Source: Mesorhizobium sp. SOD10
GTDB taxonomy: Bacteria > Pseudomonadota > Alphaproteobacteria > Rhizobiales > Rhizobiaceae
Direction: 5' to 3'
NCBI GenBank assembly: GCA_000824805.1
Contig: CCNA01000003.1
Location: forward strand, 1 to 64,000
DNA length: 64,000 nt
Of this stretch, positions 1-8,836 are shown piece after piece (the stretch's first letter is position 1; each line of letters begins with the position of its first letter). Under the pieces are notes generated by a model. The model was not told the DNA's origin. It did no database searches and saw only the letters and a list, made by a program, of their open reading frames with translations. A program made the position numbers and the translations under genes.

Positions 1-100
1 GCCGAAAATGGTGGCTTCCGAGAACCGGAGGGGAGCGTACTTAAAGTACGTGAGCACCGGAAGCGCAGGAAGCCGGCATTTGCAGGCCGGTCTCACCTGA
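1..100 (+). repeat. Palindromic element forming the 3' end of a truncated reading frame
   Basis: A frame open from the window edge runs to TGA at 98-100 and would end in a tail containing ENRRGAYLKYVSTGSAGSR. The DNA is strongly palindromic: CGTACTT (36-42) pairs with AAGTACG (44-50), and GGCTTCC (13-19) with GGAAGCC (68-74). It therefore looks like a mobile palindromic repeat inserted at or near the end of an upstream plus-strand gene, of which only this tail is visible. I cannot name the upstream gene. It converges on the aldolase gene. Confidence 0.45.
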
Positions 101-113
101 ATATCAATACGCC

Positions 114-887
114 TCAGGAACCGATCGAATCCCGCATGCTTTTCAGCAGCGTCTTCGCGCCGAGCGAAATCAGCGTGTGGTCCGAGCCCATGGCGAGCAG
201 CCGGAAGCCCATCGACACGACGCGCCCGGCAATCGCCGGTTCGATGACATAGATCGCGGCATGTTTGCCTGCCTTGCGCGTCCGCTCGGCGATCGACGCG
301 ACCGTGTCCATCATGCTTTCCAGCGTCGAACTGACGGTGGCGCCGTTCGACCAGGCGATCGAGAAATCGGACGGGCCGACAAAGATGCCGTCGATGCCGG
401 GCGTATCCAGAATACCGTCCAGCGCCTCGAGGGCCGCCCGCGTTTCGACCATCGCGAAAGCCATGGTGCGCTGGTTCGTATCGCGCAGCCATTCGGCATG
501 ATCGCCCTTGCCGTGACGCGGAAAAGCGTAGGTCGGGCCCCAGGAGCGCTCGCCCAGCGGCGGATATTTCATCGCGGCGGCGAACTGCCTTGCATCGGCT
601 ACGGAATTCACCATCGGCGCGATCACCGCCTCGGCGCCGAAGTCGAGCGCGCGGCTTGCCATGTCGAAGCGCCCGACCGGAATACGCACCAGCGCCGGCT
701 TGTTGGCGGCCAGCACCGGCACCAGTCCGCGCAGCACGCTGTCCTCGTGATGGCCGCCATGCTGCATGTCCAGGGTGACAGCATCGAAACCCTGCTTGGC
801 GATGATCTCGACCGTCAGCGCGTCCGGCACGCCCGACCACGCGGTGAAAAGCGTTTCGTCGGCGGCCAGGCGGGATTTGAGCGACAT
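114..887 (-). CDS. HpcH/HpaI family aldolase (2-keto-3-deoxy acid aldolase type)
   Basis: The 257 aa product matches the class II, metal-dependent HpcH/HpaI aldolases, which cleave 2-keto-3-deoxy sugar acids or 4-hydroxy-2-oxo acids to pyruvate plus an aldehyde. Visible family features are TLDMQHG near residue 35, VRIP near 65, the EAVIAPMVNS metal-proximal segment near 85, and VETRAALEALDGILDTPGIDG followed by GPSDFS near 175. The length is typical. I chose ATG 887 because AAGGAAG lies just upstream; the frame stays open for 18 more codons without a better start. It stands alone, so the substrate cannot be inferred from neighbours. Confidence 0.85.
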   Translation of the reverse strand: MSLKSRLAADETLFTAWSGVPDALTVEIIAKQGFDAVTLDMQHGGHHEDSVLRGLVPVLAANKPALVRIPVGRFDMASRALDFGAEAVIAPMVNSVADARQFAAAMKYPPLGERSWGPTYAFPRHGKGDHAEWLRDTNQRTMAFAMVETRAALEALDGILDTPGIDGIFVGPSDFSIAWSNGATVSSTLESMMDTVASIAERTRKAGKHAAIYVIEPAIAGRVVSMGFRLLAMGSDHTLISLGAKTLLKSMRDSIGS

Positions 888-941
888 CGGAACTTCCTTG
901 TTAACAATCCGCAGTTTCGGCCGGAAACACTGTGAAGGCAA

Positions 942-970
942 AGAAAAACCGCCCGGTTTTGCCGGGCGGT
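942..970 (-). terminator. Rho-independent terminator of the ATPase inhibitor gene
   Basis: A perfect 9 bp stem ACCGCCCGG/CCGGGCGGT (948-956 with 962-970) has a 5 nt loop. Read on the minus strand it is followed by TTTTTCTTT. It sits about 160 bp downstream of the minus-strand gene ending at 1130, with a repeat copy in between. Confidence 0.75.
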
Positions 971-984
971 CGATTGGTCCAGTC

Positions 985-1078
985 AGAGCAATTCCAGGAA
1001 AAGCGTGTGACGCTTAGGTTCGGCGACTTCGCCGTAACCTTCCGTCCGGAATTGCGTAAAAACAAAGGGATAGAGCAC
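985..1078. repeat. Interspersed palindromic repeat, family A, copy 1
   Basis: It begins AGAGCAATTCCAGGAAAAG and returns as TTCCGTCCGGAATTGCGT, so the outer ends pair (GCAATTCC/GGAATTGC). Between them lies an extra small hairpin (CGGCGA/TCGCCG) that the other copies lack. Related copies are at 14098-14150 (inverted), 19807-19866 and 31158-31214. All lie between genes. Confidence 0.75.
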
Positions 1079-1129
1079 GATGCCGAAAAGCGTGGAGCGG
1101 TTTTCCGGCGACACCATGCCCGCACAGCC

Positions 1130-1450
1130 TCAGCTGTTCTTGATGTGCTCGATCGCCTGCGCCATCAAGTCGTCCATGGTGCGGCGGATCTGGTGGTCGG
1201 ACTGGTTGACGCCGGCGGCATCGAAATCCTTGCGGATCTTGCGGAAGACATCGTGGTCGCCCGCTTCCTCGATATCGGAGACGACCACTTCCTTGGCATA
1301 GGCTTCTGCATCGGCGCCGGATTTGCCGAGCTTCTCGGCGGCCCAGAGGCCGAGCGCCTTGTTGCGGCGCGCCGAGGCCTTGAAGCGAAGTTCCTCATCG
1401 AAGACGAACTTGCGCTCAAAACCCTCTTCGCGGTCTTTCATGCTGCTCAT
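1130..1450 (-). CDS. DUF1476 protein, zeta-type inhibitor of F1Fo ATP synthase
   Basis: The 106 aa product begins MSSMKDREEGFERKF and is highly charged and mostly helical, matching DUF1476. In Paracoccus denitrificans this family is the zeta subunit that binds F1-ATPase and blocks ATP hydrolysis; that role is transferred by family. The N-terminal basic/acidic helix, which is the inhibitory part in the characterised protein, is present. ATG 1450 is preceded by GGAGAG at good spacing; the frame extends 38 codons upstream but those residues are not family-like. It is divergent from purC, with about 270 bp between. Confidence 0.85.
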   Translation of the reverse strand: MSSMKDREEGFERKFVFDEELRFKASARRNKALGLWAAEKLGKSGADAEAYAKEVVVSDIEEAGDHDVFRKIRKDFDAAGVNQSDHQIRRTMDDLMAQAIEHIKNS

Positions 1451-1636
1451 GACGTCTCTCCGATCAATCCGATTCGCTTGACGATGAATATGTGTGATGG
1501 GCAAGCACAAACCAAAAGGCCGCGGGTCGGTCAATATGCTTCCTCGCATGCTGCGCTGCGGCATTTCGGTTCCGAAAGCGGTTGATTCGCGGGATTTGCC
1601 GATTGAGCAAACAAGACGATTGCGATAACACCGGCA

Positions 1637-1664
1637 TTGAACGCCGCCTTCGCCATACTAATTT
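1637..1664 (+). promoter_or_regulatory. Possible sigma70-type promoter of purCSQ
   Basis: TTGAAC (1637-1642) and TAATTT (1659-1664) are 16 bp apart, about 60 bp before the purC start. It is the best match I found in this gap by eye, and it is weak in both hexamers. Confidence 0.3.
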
Positions 1665-1724
1665 AGGCAGACGGACAGGAACCGGTCGCTTGCCCCCTGC
1701 CCGCAGATCCAGAGAAAAAATCAG

Positions 1725-2519
1725 ATGAAAAATCGCCGCCGCATTTACGAAGGCAAGGCCAAGATCCTCTATGAGGGACCTGAGCCGGGGACGCTGATCC
1801 AGTTTTTCAAGGACGATGCCACCGCATTCAACAAGAAGAAGCATGAAGTGGTCGACGGCAAGGGCGTGCTCAACAACCGCATTTCCGAGCACATCTTCAA
1901 CCACTTGAACCGCATGGGCATCCCGACCCACTTCATCCGCCGGCTGAACATGCGCGAGCAGTTGATCAAGGAAGTCGAGATCATTCCGCTCGAGGTCGTC
2001 GTACGCAACGTCGCCGCCGGCTCGCTGTCCAAGCGCCTCGGCATCGAGGAAGGCACGGTGCTGCCGCGCTCGATCATCGAATTCTATTACAAGGCCGACG
2101 CGCTCGACGACCCGATGGTGTCGGAAGAGCACATCACCGCCTTCGGCTGGGCCAGCCCGCAGGAAATCGACGACATCATGGCGCTCGCCATCCGCGTCAA
2201 CGATTTCCTCTCCGGCCTGTTCCTCGGCGTCGGCATCCAGCTTGTCGACTTCAAGATCGAATGCGGCCGCCTGTTCGAGGGCGACATGATGCGCATCGTC
2301 GTCGCCGACGAGATCTCGCCGGATTCCTGCCGGCTGTGGGATGTCGCGACCCAGGACAAGCTCGACAAGGACCGTTTCCGCCGCGACATGGGTGGCCTGG
2401 TCGAAGCCTATCAGGAAGTCGCCCGCCGTCTCGGCATCATCAACGAGAACGAGCCGCCGCGCCCGACGGGTCCCGTGCTCGTGGCCTCCTCCGAGGCGCC
2501 CAAGGGCCTGAAGCACTGA
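1725..2519 (+). CDS. purC: Phosphoribosylaminoimidazole-succinocarboxamide synthase (SAICAR synthetase)
   Basis: The enzyme ligates aspartate to CAIR with ATP, giving SAICAR in de novo purine synthesis. The 264 aa protein starts [18 protein letters not shown], the nucleotide-binding beta hairpin of the family. The signatures [17 protein letters not shown] (about residues 88-104) and [10 protein letters not shown] (about 175-184) are intact. Length is normal. It is first in a tight purC-purS-purQ run (60 bp then 2 bp gaps), so the three are probably one transcript supplying the early and middle steps. Confidence 0.97.
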   Translation: MKNRRRIYEGKAKILYEGPEPGTLIQFFKDDATAFNKKKHEVVDGKGVLNNRISEHIFNHLNRMGIPTHFIRRLNMREQLIKEVEIIPLEVVVRNVAAGSLSKRLGIEEGTVLPRSIIEFYYKADALDDPMVSEEHITAFGWASPQEIDDIMALAIRVNDFLSGLFLGVGIQLVDFKIECGRLFEGDMMRIVVADEISPDSCRLWDVATQDKLDKDRFRRDMGGLVEAYQEVARRLGIINENEPPRPTGPVLVASSEAPKGLKH

Positions 2520-2579
2520 CTACCAGGCCGCCGATAACGGCAGGCCTTTTCCTAAATGACCGTTTGCCCAGGAGTATCG

Positions 2580-2819
2580 ATGAAAGCCCGTATCACCGTC
2601 ACCCTCAAGAACGGCGTCCTCGACCCGCAGGGCAAGGCGATCGAGCACGCGCTCTCCGGGCTGGGTTTCGACGGCGTCGGCCAGGTGCGCCAAGGCAAGG
2701 TGTTCGACATCGAGCTCACCGGAACCGACAAGGCCAAGGCCGAAGCCGACCTGAAGGCCATGTGCGACAAGCTTCTGGCGAACACGGTGATTGAGAACTA
2801 CGCGGTGGAGATCGCCTGA
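2580..2819 (+). CDS. purS: FGAM synthase subunit PurS
   Basis: This 79 aa protein is the small structural subunit that joins the PurQ glutaminase to the PurL synthase in the three-part FGAM synthase of alphaproteobacteria and Gram-positives. It begins [18 protein letters not shown], the typical PurS N-terminus, and continues with the [10 protein letters not shown] strand. ATG 2580 is preceded by AGGAG; an in-frame ATG 8 codons upstream lacks a ribosome site. It is followed two bases later by purQ. Confidence 0.95.
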   Translation: MKARITVTLKNGVLDPQGKAIEHALSGLGFDGVGQVRQGKVFDIELTGTDKAKAEADLKAMCDKLLANTVIENYAVEIA

Positions 2820-2821
2820 CA

Positions 2822-3490
2822 ATGAAATCAGCCGTCGTCCTCCTGCCTGGCCTCAACCGCGACCGCGACATGATCGCGGCGCTGACCAAGATTTCCGGCC
2901 AGGCGCCGGCGACCGTCTGGCAGACCGACACCGAAATTCCCGATGTCGACCTGATCGCCATCCCCGGCGGCTTCTCCTTTGGCGATTATCTGCGCTGCGG
3001 TGCGATTGCGGCGCGCATGCCGGTGATGCGGGCGGTCGCCGAAAAGGCCGCCAAGGGCGTGACCGTCATCGGCGTCTGCAACGGTTTTCAGATCCTGGTC
3101 GAGGCGGGACTGCTGCCCGGCGCCTTGATGCGCAACGCATCGCTGAAATTCGTCTGCCGGCAGGTGAAGCTTGAGATCGCCAACGCCAACACCATGTTCA
3201 CCCGCCGCTACCAGCCCGGACAGATAATCCGCTCGCCCGTCGCGCATCACGACGGCAATTATTTCGCCGATGCCGAGACGCTGGCGCGGCTCGAAGGCGA
3301 AGGCCAGGTGGTGTTCCGTTATGCCGGCGGCACCAATCCTAACGGCTCGATCAACGACATTGCCGGCATCGTCAACGACAAGGGCAACGTGCTCGGCCTG
3401 ATGCCGCATCCCGAGAATCTTATCGAAGCCGCGCATGGCGGCAATGACGGACGGGCGCTGTTCGAAAGCGCCCTCGGCATCGCGGCTTGA
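2822..3490 (+). CDS. purQ: FGAM synthase glutaminase subunit PurQ
   Basis: A class I glutamine amidotransferase of 222 aa that releases ammonia from glutamine for FGAM synthesis. The oxyanion segment [11 protein letters not shown] (about 48-58), the nucleophile Cys86 in GVCNGFQIL and the catalytic histidine in MPHPENL near the C-terminus are all visible. It starts 2 bp after purS, so translational coupling is likely. Its synthase partner purL is about 3 kb away at 6496-8727. Confidence 0.96.
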   Translation: MKSAVVLLPGLNRDRDMIAALTKISGQAPATVWQTDTEIPDVDLIAIPGGFSFGDYLRCGAIAARMPVMRAVAEKAAKGVTVIGVCNGFQILVEAGLLPGALMRNASLKFVCRQVKLEIANANTMFTRRYQPGQIIRSPVAHHDGNYFADAETLARLEGEGQVVFRYAGGTNPNGSINDIAGIVNDKGNVLGLMPHPENLIEAAHGGNDGRALFESALGIAA

Positions 3491-3529
3491 TTCTTTAATA
3501 TCCTATCGGAACGCGGGGGCGGACTGACC

Positions 3530-3940
3530 ATGAGACTGACGATTGCTCGCCTTGCTCTCCTGGCCGCCACCGGGTTCGCCTTGGCTTCCTGCCAGTCCGG
3601 CCCCAAGACCTCGCCCGTTCACTCAGGCAAAAGCGCCTCGCTGCTTGCCATGGAACAGGTCGCCATCGCGGCCCACAAATGCTGGATCGCCAGCAAGGAT
3701 CCGGCTTTCAAGGCCTATCAGATGGCCAACGAACTCAATTCCTACAGCGGCACGCCGCGCTTCCTGCTGGTGCCCGCCAAGCATTATGGCGGCAAGCCGC
3801 TGCTGGTCGTGCAGGCGCAAGGCAATTCCAGCCGCGTCGACGTGTTCGGGCCGCTGATGAATGAGCCTCTCGGCGCGCGCATCGGTGCCGACATCGCCCG
3901 CTGGCAGGCCGGCAATCCGTCCTGCGCGGCTGCCGCGTGA
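3530..3940 (+). CDS. Small predicted lipoprotein, function unknown
   Basis: A 136 aa protein with a lipoprotein signal: basic MRLTIAR, a hydrophobic stretch, then the lipobox LASC with acceptor Cys at residue 21. The mature part contains a WIASKDPAF segment and a C-terminal Cys but no motif I recognise. It is probably anchored in the outer or inner membrane. It lies 40 bp after purQ and 8 bp before the next membrane protein, so it may share their transcript. Confidence 0.7.
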   Translation: MRLTIARLALLAATGFALASCQSGPKTSPVHSGKSASLLAMEQVAIAAHKCWIASKDPAFKAYQMANELNSYSGTPRFLLVPAKHYGGKPLLVVQAQGNSSRVDVFGPLMNEPLGARIGADIARWQAGNPSCAAAA

Positions 3941-3947
3941 CCCTGCG

Positions 3948-4598
3948 ATGGGCCGGTTCCTGCAGATCGCGGGACTGGTTATCGGGCTGATTGCGCTTGT
4001 CCTGCAATTCGCCATCACCATACCGGCATCGATGGCGGCGGGACGCGGCCTGTTCGGCTCGATCGTCTTTTATTTCAGCTTCTTCACCGTCCTCACCAAC
4101 ATCGCGGCGGTGATGGTTCATGCCGCACTGGTCTCGCCAGCCGGCTATGCCTGGTTCCCGGCCTTCGCCGGGCAACGCCTGCGGGCTGGCGTGGCGGTGG
4201 CCATCACGCTAGTCTTCATCGTCTACAGGACGGTGCTGGCGGGGCTTTGGCAACCGCAAGGCCTGTTCCTGCTTTGCGACATCCTGCTCCACTACATCAC
4301 GCCATTGATCTTCGTACTGTGGTGGCTCATTGCCGGTGCCGATGGCACGACGCGGTGGCGCGATATCTCCTGGTGGATGATCTATCCGCTCGCCTATCTC
4401 GCTTACGCGCTGATACGCGCGCCCTTCGCCGGCGAAGTGCCCTACCCGTTCCTCGACGTCGCCAGGAACGGCGCGGCCAGCGTCGCCGTCTCGGCCCTGG
4501 GCGTCACGGCATTGTTCATCGGATTGAGCGTGCTTGCCATACTGATCGATCACGGCGCAGGCGGGTTGCGGGGCAAGCCCGCAACCCGGATGGGATAA
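3948..4598 (+). CDS. Pr6Pr-like integral membrane protein
   Basis: The 216 aa product starts MGRFLQIAGLVIGLIALVLQF and has about six hydrophobic segments, including YFSFFTVLTNIAAVM and a TPLIFVLWWL segment, the layout of the Pr6Pr family of unknown function. ATG 3948 follows the lipoprotein stop by 7 bp; the same frame is open further upstream but overlaps that gene and is not hydrophobic. It is convergent with the DUF1127 gene, only 3 bp away. Confidence 0.65.
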   Translation: MGRFLQIAGLVIGLIALVLQFAITIPASMAAGRGLFGSIVFYFSFFTVLTNIAAVMVHAALVSPAGYAWFPAFAGQRLRAGVAVAITLVFIVYRTVLAGLWQPQGLFLLCDILLHYITPLIFVLWWLIAGADGTTRWRDISWWMIYPLAYLAYALIRAPFAGEVPYPFLDVARNGAASVAVSALGVTALFIGLSVLAILIDHGAGGLRGKPATRMG

Positions 4599-4601
4599 GC
4601 C

Positions 4602-4850
4602 TCACTCCCAGAACGCCTTGATGCCTTCGCGATGGGCGTCGCAGCGCGAGATGCCGATGTCCTTCAACTGATCGTCCGTCATCTCCATGAGTGCCAGGCG
4701 GCCGCGCCGGCGCTCCAGCATGCGGTCGACCTGCCTGGCGATGGAACGGAGCACAACCACCAGGCGACCGGCGAAGCCGCGATGGGCCAAGGGCTCGGCC
4801 TGCGCGCCAAAAGCCGGGCGAGCGTAGCGAATTGTCTCGATTGTATCCAT
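4602..4850 (-). CDS. DUF1127 small protein
   Basis: An 82 aa protein whose C-terminal half (about 40-80) is a DUF1127 domain: RSIARQVDRMLERRRGRLAL then MTDDQLKDIGISRCD. Some small DUF1127 proteins in rhizobia and Agrobacterium act in RNA turnover and phosphate or carbon metabolism; the role here is unknown. ATG 4850 is preceded by AGGACA. The gene is divergent from the MocR regulator at 4942, and a pair of direct repeats spans its start, so it is a likely target of that regulator. Confidence 0.8.
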   Translation of the reverse strand: MDTIETIRYARPAFGAQAEPLAHRGFAGRLVVVLRSIARQVDRMLERRRGRLALMEMTDDQLKDIGISRCDAHREGIKAFWE

Positions 4851-4876
4851 TGTTGTCCTGCCTTGTCTCGATTGTA
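4832..4876. promoter_or_regulatory. Paired direct repeats, candidate MocR operator
   Basis: TTGTCTCGATTGTA occurs identically at 4832-4845 and 4863-4876, 31 bp apart start to start, about three helical turns. One copy covers codons 2-7 of the DUF1127 gene, the other lies in its leader. MocR/GabR-type regulators are known to bind direct repeats at divergent promoters. A separate short dyad TTGTCA-CCA-TGACAA (4934-4948) covers the start codon of the regulator. Confidence 0.55.
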
Positions 4877-4941
4877 CCTCGCCAATCGCGAGATCGACAT
4901 GAATTGACTCATCACGCGGCGCAATATAGAAAATTGTCACC

Positions 4942-6351
4942 ATGACAAATTGGCTCCCCGATCTTTCCTCCGGCTCCGGCCCGCTTTATCAGCGTCTTGC
5001 TGACAGCATTGAGTCAGATATCGACAAGGGCGTTATCGACGCCGGTGCAAAACTGCCGCCGCAGCGCGACCTCGCCTATGACATCGGCACGACCGTCGGC
5101 ACGATCGGCCGGGCCTATCAGTTGCTGCGCGAGCGCGGCCTGGTGAGCGGCGAGGTCGGTCGCGGCACCTACGTGCTTGGACAGCGCACGGAGGTCCCGA
5201 AATCCGATGTCGAGCCAGCCTTGCAGGGCACGCGCCCGATCGACGCGCCGAGCGGCAAGCTGCGCTTCGACAGCACCGCAGCGCCAGATGTCGGCCAGGG
5301 CGCGGTGATTGCCGACATGCTGGCGCGCACGGCGCAGGAGCATCCGCACGACATTTCGAGCTATACGCGGGATTTTCCCGTGCGCTGGTACGAGGCGGGG
5401 AGCCGCTGGCTGTCGCGCAATGCCTTCCGCCCCTCGCCCGATTCGATCGTGCCGACGCTTGGCACACATGCCGCAGTCATGGCGGCGATCGCGGCGCTGA
5501 CCATGCCCGGCGACTACGTGGTCTTCGAGCATCTCACCTATTCACAGATCGCGCGCAGCGCCGGGCTGATCGGGCGCCGCACGGCGCTGGTTTCGGCTGA
5601 CGAGGGTGGCATCGATCCGGACGATTTCGAGCGCGTCTGCGCGCAGAAACATCCAAAGGTGATGTTCCTGATGCCGACCGCGAAGAACCCGACCTTGGTG
5701 ACGTTGTCGGCGGAGCGGCGGCAGGCGATCGCAAAGATTGCGCGCGAATACAATGTCGCCCTGATCGAGGACGACCTTTACGGCGAGCTCACCGACGACC
5801 CGACACCGCTGCTGGCCGAATATGCGCCCGAGCGCACGATCGTCGCCGGCGGTCTGTCGAAGTCGGTCGCGGCCGGCGTGCGCGGCGGCTGGCTTTCCTG
5901 CCCGCCGGCCTATCGCCACCGCATCCGTGTCGCCCACAAGATGATGACCGGCGGCCTGCCCTTCCTTCTGGCCGAGGTCGGCACGCGGCTGGTGATATCG
6001 GGCCAGGCGGGTGAAATCCGCAAGCGCTGCATTGCCGAAATCCAGGCGCGCCTTGCCATCGTGCGTGACGTGCTGACGGGGTTCGACTTCAAGGCGCGGG
6101 ACAACGTGCCCGTCGTCTGGCTGACCTTGCCGGACCCGTGGCTGTCCGGCACCTTCAAGAACGCCTGCCTGGCGCAAGGCGTGCTCATCGACGACGAGGA
6201 CGAGTTCAAGGCTGGCCGCTCCGAGCAGGTCTTTCACGGCGTGCGCTTTGGCGTGTCGCAACCGCGGCAAAGCAAGGATGTCGCCGGCGGCGTGGCGGTC
6301 ATCCGTCGTCTGCTCGACGAAGGCCGCGCCGGCTACGACAGTTTTTCCTGA
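4942..6351 (+). CDS. MocR-family transcriptional regulator (GntR HTH plus aminotransferase domain)
   Basis: This 469 aa protein joins an N-terminal GntR winged helix (about 12-80, with KLPPQRDLAYDIGTTVGTIGRAYQLL) to a fold-type I aminotransferase domain. The PLP lysine is Lys307 in GGLSKSVA, and IEDDLYG (276-281) supplies the cofactor aspartate and tyrosine. MocR proteins sense a small metabolite, often an amine or PLP, and activate a divergent gene while repressing themselves. The divergent partner is a DUF1127 gene, so the ligand is not obvious. Start ATG 4942 sits inside a short dyad. Confidence 0.88.
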   Translation: MTNWLPDLSSGSGPLYQRLADSIESDIDKGVIDAGAKLPPQRDLAYDIGTTVGTIGRAYQLLRERGLVSGEVGRGTYVLGQRTEVPKSDVEPALQGTRPIDAPSGKLRFDSTAAPDVGQGAVIADMLARTAQEHPHDISSYTRDFPVRWYEAGSRWLSRNAFRPSPDSIVPTLGTHAAVMAAIAALTMPGDYVVFEHLTYSQIARSAGLIGRRTALVSADEGGIDPDDFERVCAQKHPKVMFLMPTAKNPTLVTLSAERRQAIAKIAREYNVALIEDDLYGELTDDPTPLLAEYAPERTIVAGGLSKSVAAGVRGGWLSCPPAYRHRIRVAHKMMTGGLPFLLAEVGTRLVISGQAGEIRKRCIAEIQARLAIVRDVLTGFDFKARDNVPVVWLTLPDPWLSGTFKNACLAQGVLIDDEDEFKAGRSEQVFHGVRFGVSQPRQSKDVAGGVAVIRRLLDEGRAGYDSFS

Positions 6352-6495
6352 TCAAGCCGGCAAGCCTCGGAGCATCGCCGGCAGTGGCGGTTTTCCGGCA
6401 TTTTCCCTATCTGGTGGGGGTGTATCGCGAGAAAGCTTGCGATAAGAGGAGACTCAAAGAACCGCCCCCTCTCCCACGGACAAAAATCGCCGCTC

Positions 6496-8727
6496 ATGAC
6501 CATTTCCAATTCCGTGCCGATCACCCCCGAGCTCGTCGCCGCGCATGGGCTGAAGCCTGATGAATACCAGCGCATCCTCGATTTGGTCGGCCGCGAGCCA
6601 AGCTTCACCGAGCTCGGCATCTTCTCGGCGATGTGGAATGAGCACTGCTCCTACAAGTCCTCGAAGAAATGGCTGCGCACGCTGCCGACCAGCGGTCCGC
6701 AGGTCATCCAGGGTCCGGGCGAGAATGCCGGGGTGGTCGACATCGGCGACGGCGACTGCGTCGTGTTCAAGATGGAGAGCCACAACCATCCCTCCTACAT
6801 CGAGCCCTATCAGGGTGCCGCGACCGGCGTCGGCGGCATCCTGCGCGATGTCTTCACCATGGGCGCGCGGCCGGTGGCGGCCATGAACGCGCTGCGCTTC
6901 GGCGCGCCGGACCATCCCAAGACCCGGCATTTGGTCGCGGGCGTGGTTTCCGGCGTCGGCGGCTACGGCAATTCCTTCGGCGTGCCGACCGTCGGCGGCG
7001 AGGTCAATTTCGATGCCCGCTACAACGGCAACATCCTGGTCAACGCCTTCGCGGCGGGCCTTGCCAAGACCGACGCCATCTTCCTGTCGCAGGCCAAGGG
7101 CGTCGGCCTGCCGGTCGTCTATCTCGGCGCCAAGACCGGACGCGACGGCGTCGGCGGCGCCACCATGGCTTCGGCCGAATTCGACGACAAGATCGAAGAG
7201 AAGCGCCCGACGGTGCAGGTCGGCGATCCCTTCACCGAAAAATGCCTGCTGGAAGCCTGCCTCGAGCTGATGGCGTCGGGCGCCGTCATCGCCATCCAAG
7301 ACATGGGGGCGGCCGGCCTCACCTGCTCGGCCGTCGAGATGGGCGCCAAGGGCGACCTCGGCATCGAGCTTGACCTCGACAAGGTGCCGGTGCGCGAGGA
7401 GCGCATGAGCGCCTATGAGATGATGCTGTCGGAAAGCCAGGAGCGCATGCTGATGGTGCTGCGCCCCGAGAAGGAACAGGAAGCCGAGGCGATCTTCCGC
7501 AAATGGGGCCTCGATTTCGCCGTCGTCGGCAAGACCACCGACGATCTGCGCTTCCGCGTCATCCACCAGGGGGACGAGGTCGCCAATTTGCCGATCAAGG
7601 AACTTGGGGACCAGGCGCCGGAATATGACCGCCCCTGGGTCGAAGCGAGGAAGCCGGCGCCGCTGGCGGCAAACGATGCGCCGAAGGCCGATGTCGCCGA
7701 CGCGCTGCTGAAAATGCTCGGCGGGCCGGACCTCTCCTCGCGCCGCTGGGTGTGGGAGCAGTATGACACGCTGATCCAGGGCAATTCGCTGCAGATTCCG
7801 GGCGGCGATGCTGGCGTCGTGCGCGTCGAAGGCCACCCGACCAAGGCGCTCGCCTTCTCCTCCGACGTCACGCCGCGCTATTGCGAGGCCGATCCTTACG
7901 AAGGCGGTAAGCAAGCCGTGGCCGAATGCTGGCGCAATCTCACCGCCACCGGCGCCTCGCCGCTCGCCGCCACCGACAACCTCAATTTCGGCAATCCGGA
8001 GCGGCCCGAGATCATGGGCCAGTTCGTCGGCGCCATCAAAGGCATCGGCGATGCCTGCCGCGCGCTCGGCTTCCCGATCGTTTCCGGCAATGTCTCGCTC
8101 TACAACGAGACCAACGGCCGCGGCATCCTGCCGACGCCGACCATCGGCGGTGTCGGCCTGATCGCCGACTGGTCGAAAATGGCGCGCATCGGCTTTGCCG
8201 CCGAGGACCAGATGATCGTGCTGGTCGGCGCGCCGCCGGGCTGGGGGAGCCATCTCGGCCAGTCGATCTACATGCGCGACATCCATGGCCGCGCCGACGG
8301 TCCGCCGCCGCCGGTCGATCTCGCGCATGAGAAGCGCGTCGGCGACCATGTGCGCGCGCTGATTGCTTCCGGCATCGTCACCGCCGCTCATGACGTTTCC
8401 GACGGCGGCCTTGCCGTGGCGCTGGCTGAAATGGCGATGGCCTCCGGCATCGGCGCCACCATTCCAGGGCTCACCGGCACCGACCCGATCCCGGTCTGGT
8501 TCGGCGAGGACCAGGGCCGCTATCTGCTCACGCTGTCGATCGACCCGCAGAGCGGCGAATGGGACCGGATCCGCGAGGAACAGGGCAAGCTCGGCATCTT
8601 CGCACCCTGGATCGGCACCACCGGCGGGCATGAATTGAAGCTGGGTGACGCACGGCCGATCCCGGTCAGCGAATTGACCGCCGCCCATGAGGGCTGGTTC
8701 CCGCGCTTCATGGACCAGGCCAGTTGA
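6496..8727 (+). CDS. purL: FGAM synthase large subunit PurL
   Basis: A 743 aa protein of the small-PurL type that works with PurS and PurQ to make FGAM. The N-terminus [20 protein letters not shown] and the [18 protein letters not shown] substrate histidine region (about 37-54) are typical. The ATP-binding KMESHNHPS segment is near 92-100, and the second PurM-like half contains [14 protein letters not shown] and [12 protein letters not shown]. Length is normal. The 144 bp upstream holds only a small TATCGC/GCGATA hairpin (6423-6444) and no clear promoter. Confidence 0.97.
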   Translation: MTISNSVPITPELVAAHGLKPDEYQRILDLVGREPSFTELGIFSAMWNEHCSYKSSKKWLRTLPTSGPQVIQGPGENAGVVDIGDGDCVVFKMESHNHPSYIEPYQGAATGVGGILRDVFTMGARPVAAMNALRFGAPDHPKTRHLVAGVVSGVGGYGNSFGVPTVGGEVNFDARYNGNILVNAFAAGLAKTDAIFLSQAKGVGLPVVYLGAKTGRDGVGGATMASAEFDDKIEEKRPTVQVGDPFTEKCLLEACLELMASGAVIAIQDMGAAGLTCSAVEMGAKGDLGIELDLDKVPVREERMSAYEMMLSESQERMLMVLRPEKEQEAEAIFRKWGLDFAVVGKTTDDLRFRVIHQGDEVANLPIKELGDQAPEYDRPWVEARKPAPLAANDAPKADVADALLKMLGGPDLSSRRWVWEQYDTLIQGNSLQIPGGDAGVVRVEGHPTKALAFSSDVTPRYCEADPYEGGKQAVAECWRNLTATGASPLAATDNLNFGNPERPEIMGQFVGAIKGIGDACRALGFPIVSGNVSLYNETNGRGILPTPTIGGVGLIADWSKMARIGFAAEDQMIVLVGAPPGWGSHLGQSIYMRDIHGRADGPPPPVDLAHEKRVGDHVRALIASGIVTAAHDVSDGGLAVALAEMAMASGIGATIPGLTGTDPIPVWFGEDQGRYLLTLSIDPQSGEWDRIREEQGKLGIFAPWIGTTGGHELKLGDARPIPVSELTAAHEGWFPRFMDQAS

Positions 8728-8731
8728 CCAG

Positions 8732-8780
8732 AAGCATGTCTCCCGAAAGTGTGCAGCGGTTTCGGGAAAAAGACATGCTT
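8732..8780. repeat. Interspersed palindromic repeat related to family B
   Basis: AAGCATGTC at 8732 pairs with GACATGCTT at 8780, and the inner part CCCGAAA/TTTCGGG also pairs. The first about 45 bp resemble the long repeats at 26590 and 51724, but the right half differs. It begins 5 bp after the purL stop. Confidence 0.7.
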
Positions 8781-8792
8781 ACGACAAAAGAC

Positions 8793-8836
8793 TTAAATCA
8801 TGTCGCATAAATCCTTTCTTATGCGACATGATTTAA
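8793..8836. repeat. Perfect 18 bp inverted repeat across the start of the next gene
   Basis: TTAAATCATGTCGCATAA (8793-8810) and its exact complement (8819-8836) flank an 8 nt loop. Both candidate ATG codons of the following membrane protein (8800 and 8821) are inside it, so RNA folding would bury the translation start. It could act as a terminator-like or regulatory hairpin, or it may be repeat DNA captured as a gene start. Confidence 0.8.

Noticed and set aside
6423..6444. Riboswitch upstream of purL
   Set aside because: Only a 6 bp TATCGC/GCGATA stem is present; no purine riboswitch core is visible.
6454..8688. A 744-codon open frame antisense to purL
   Set aside because: purL is unmistakable; the antisense frame comes from GC-rich third positions and has no domain.
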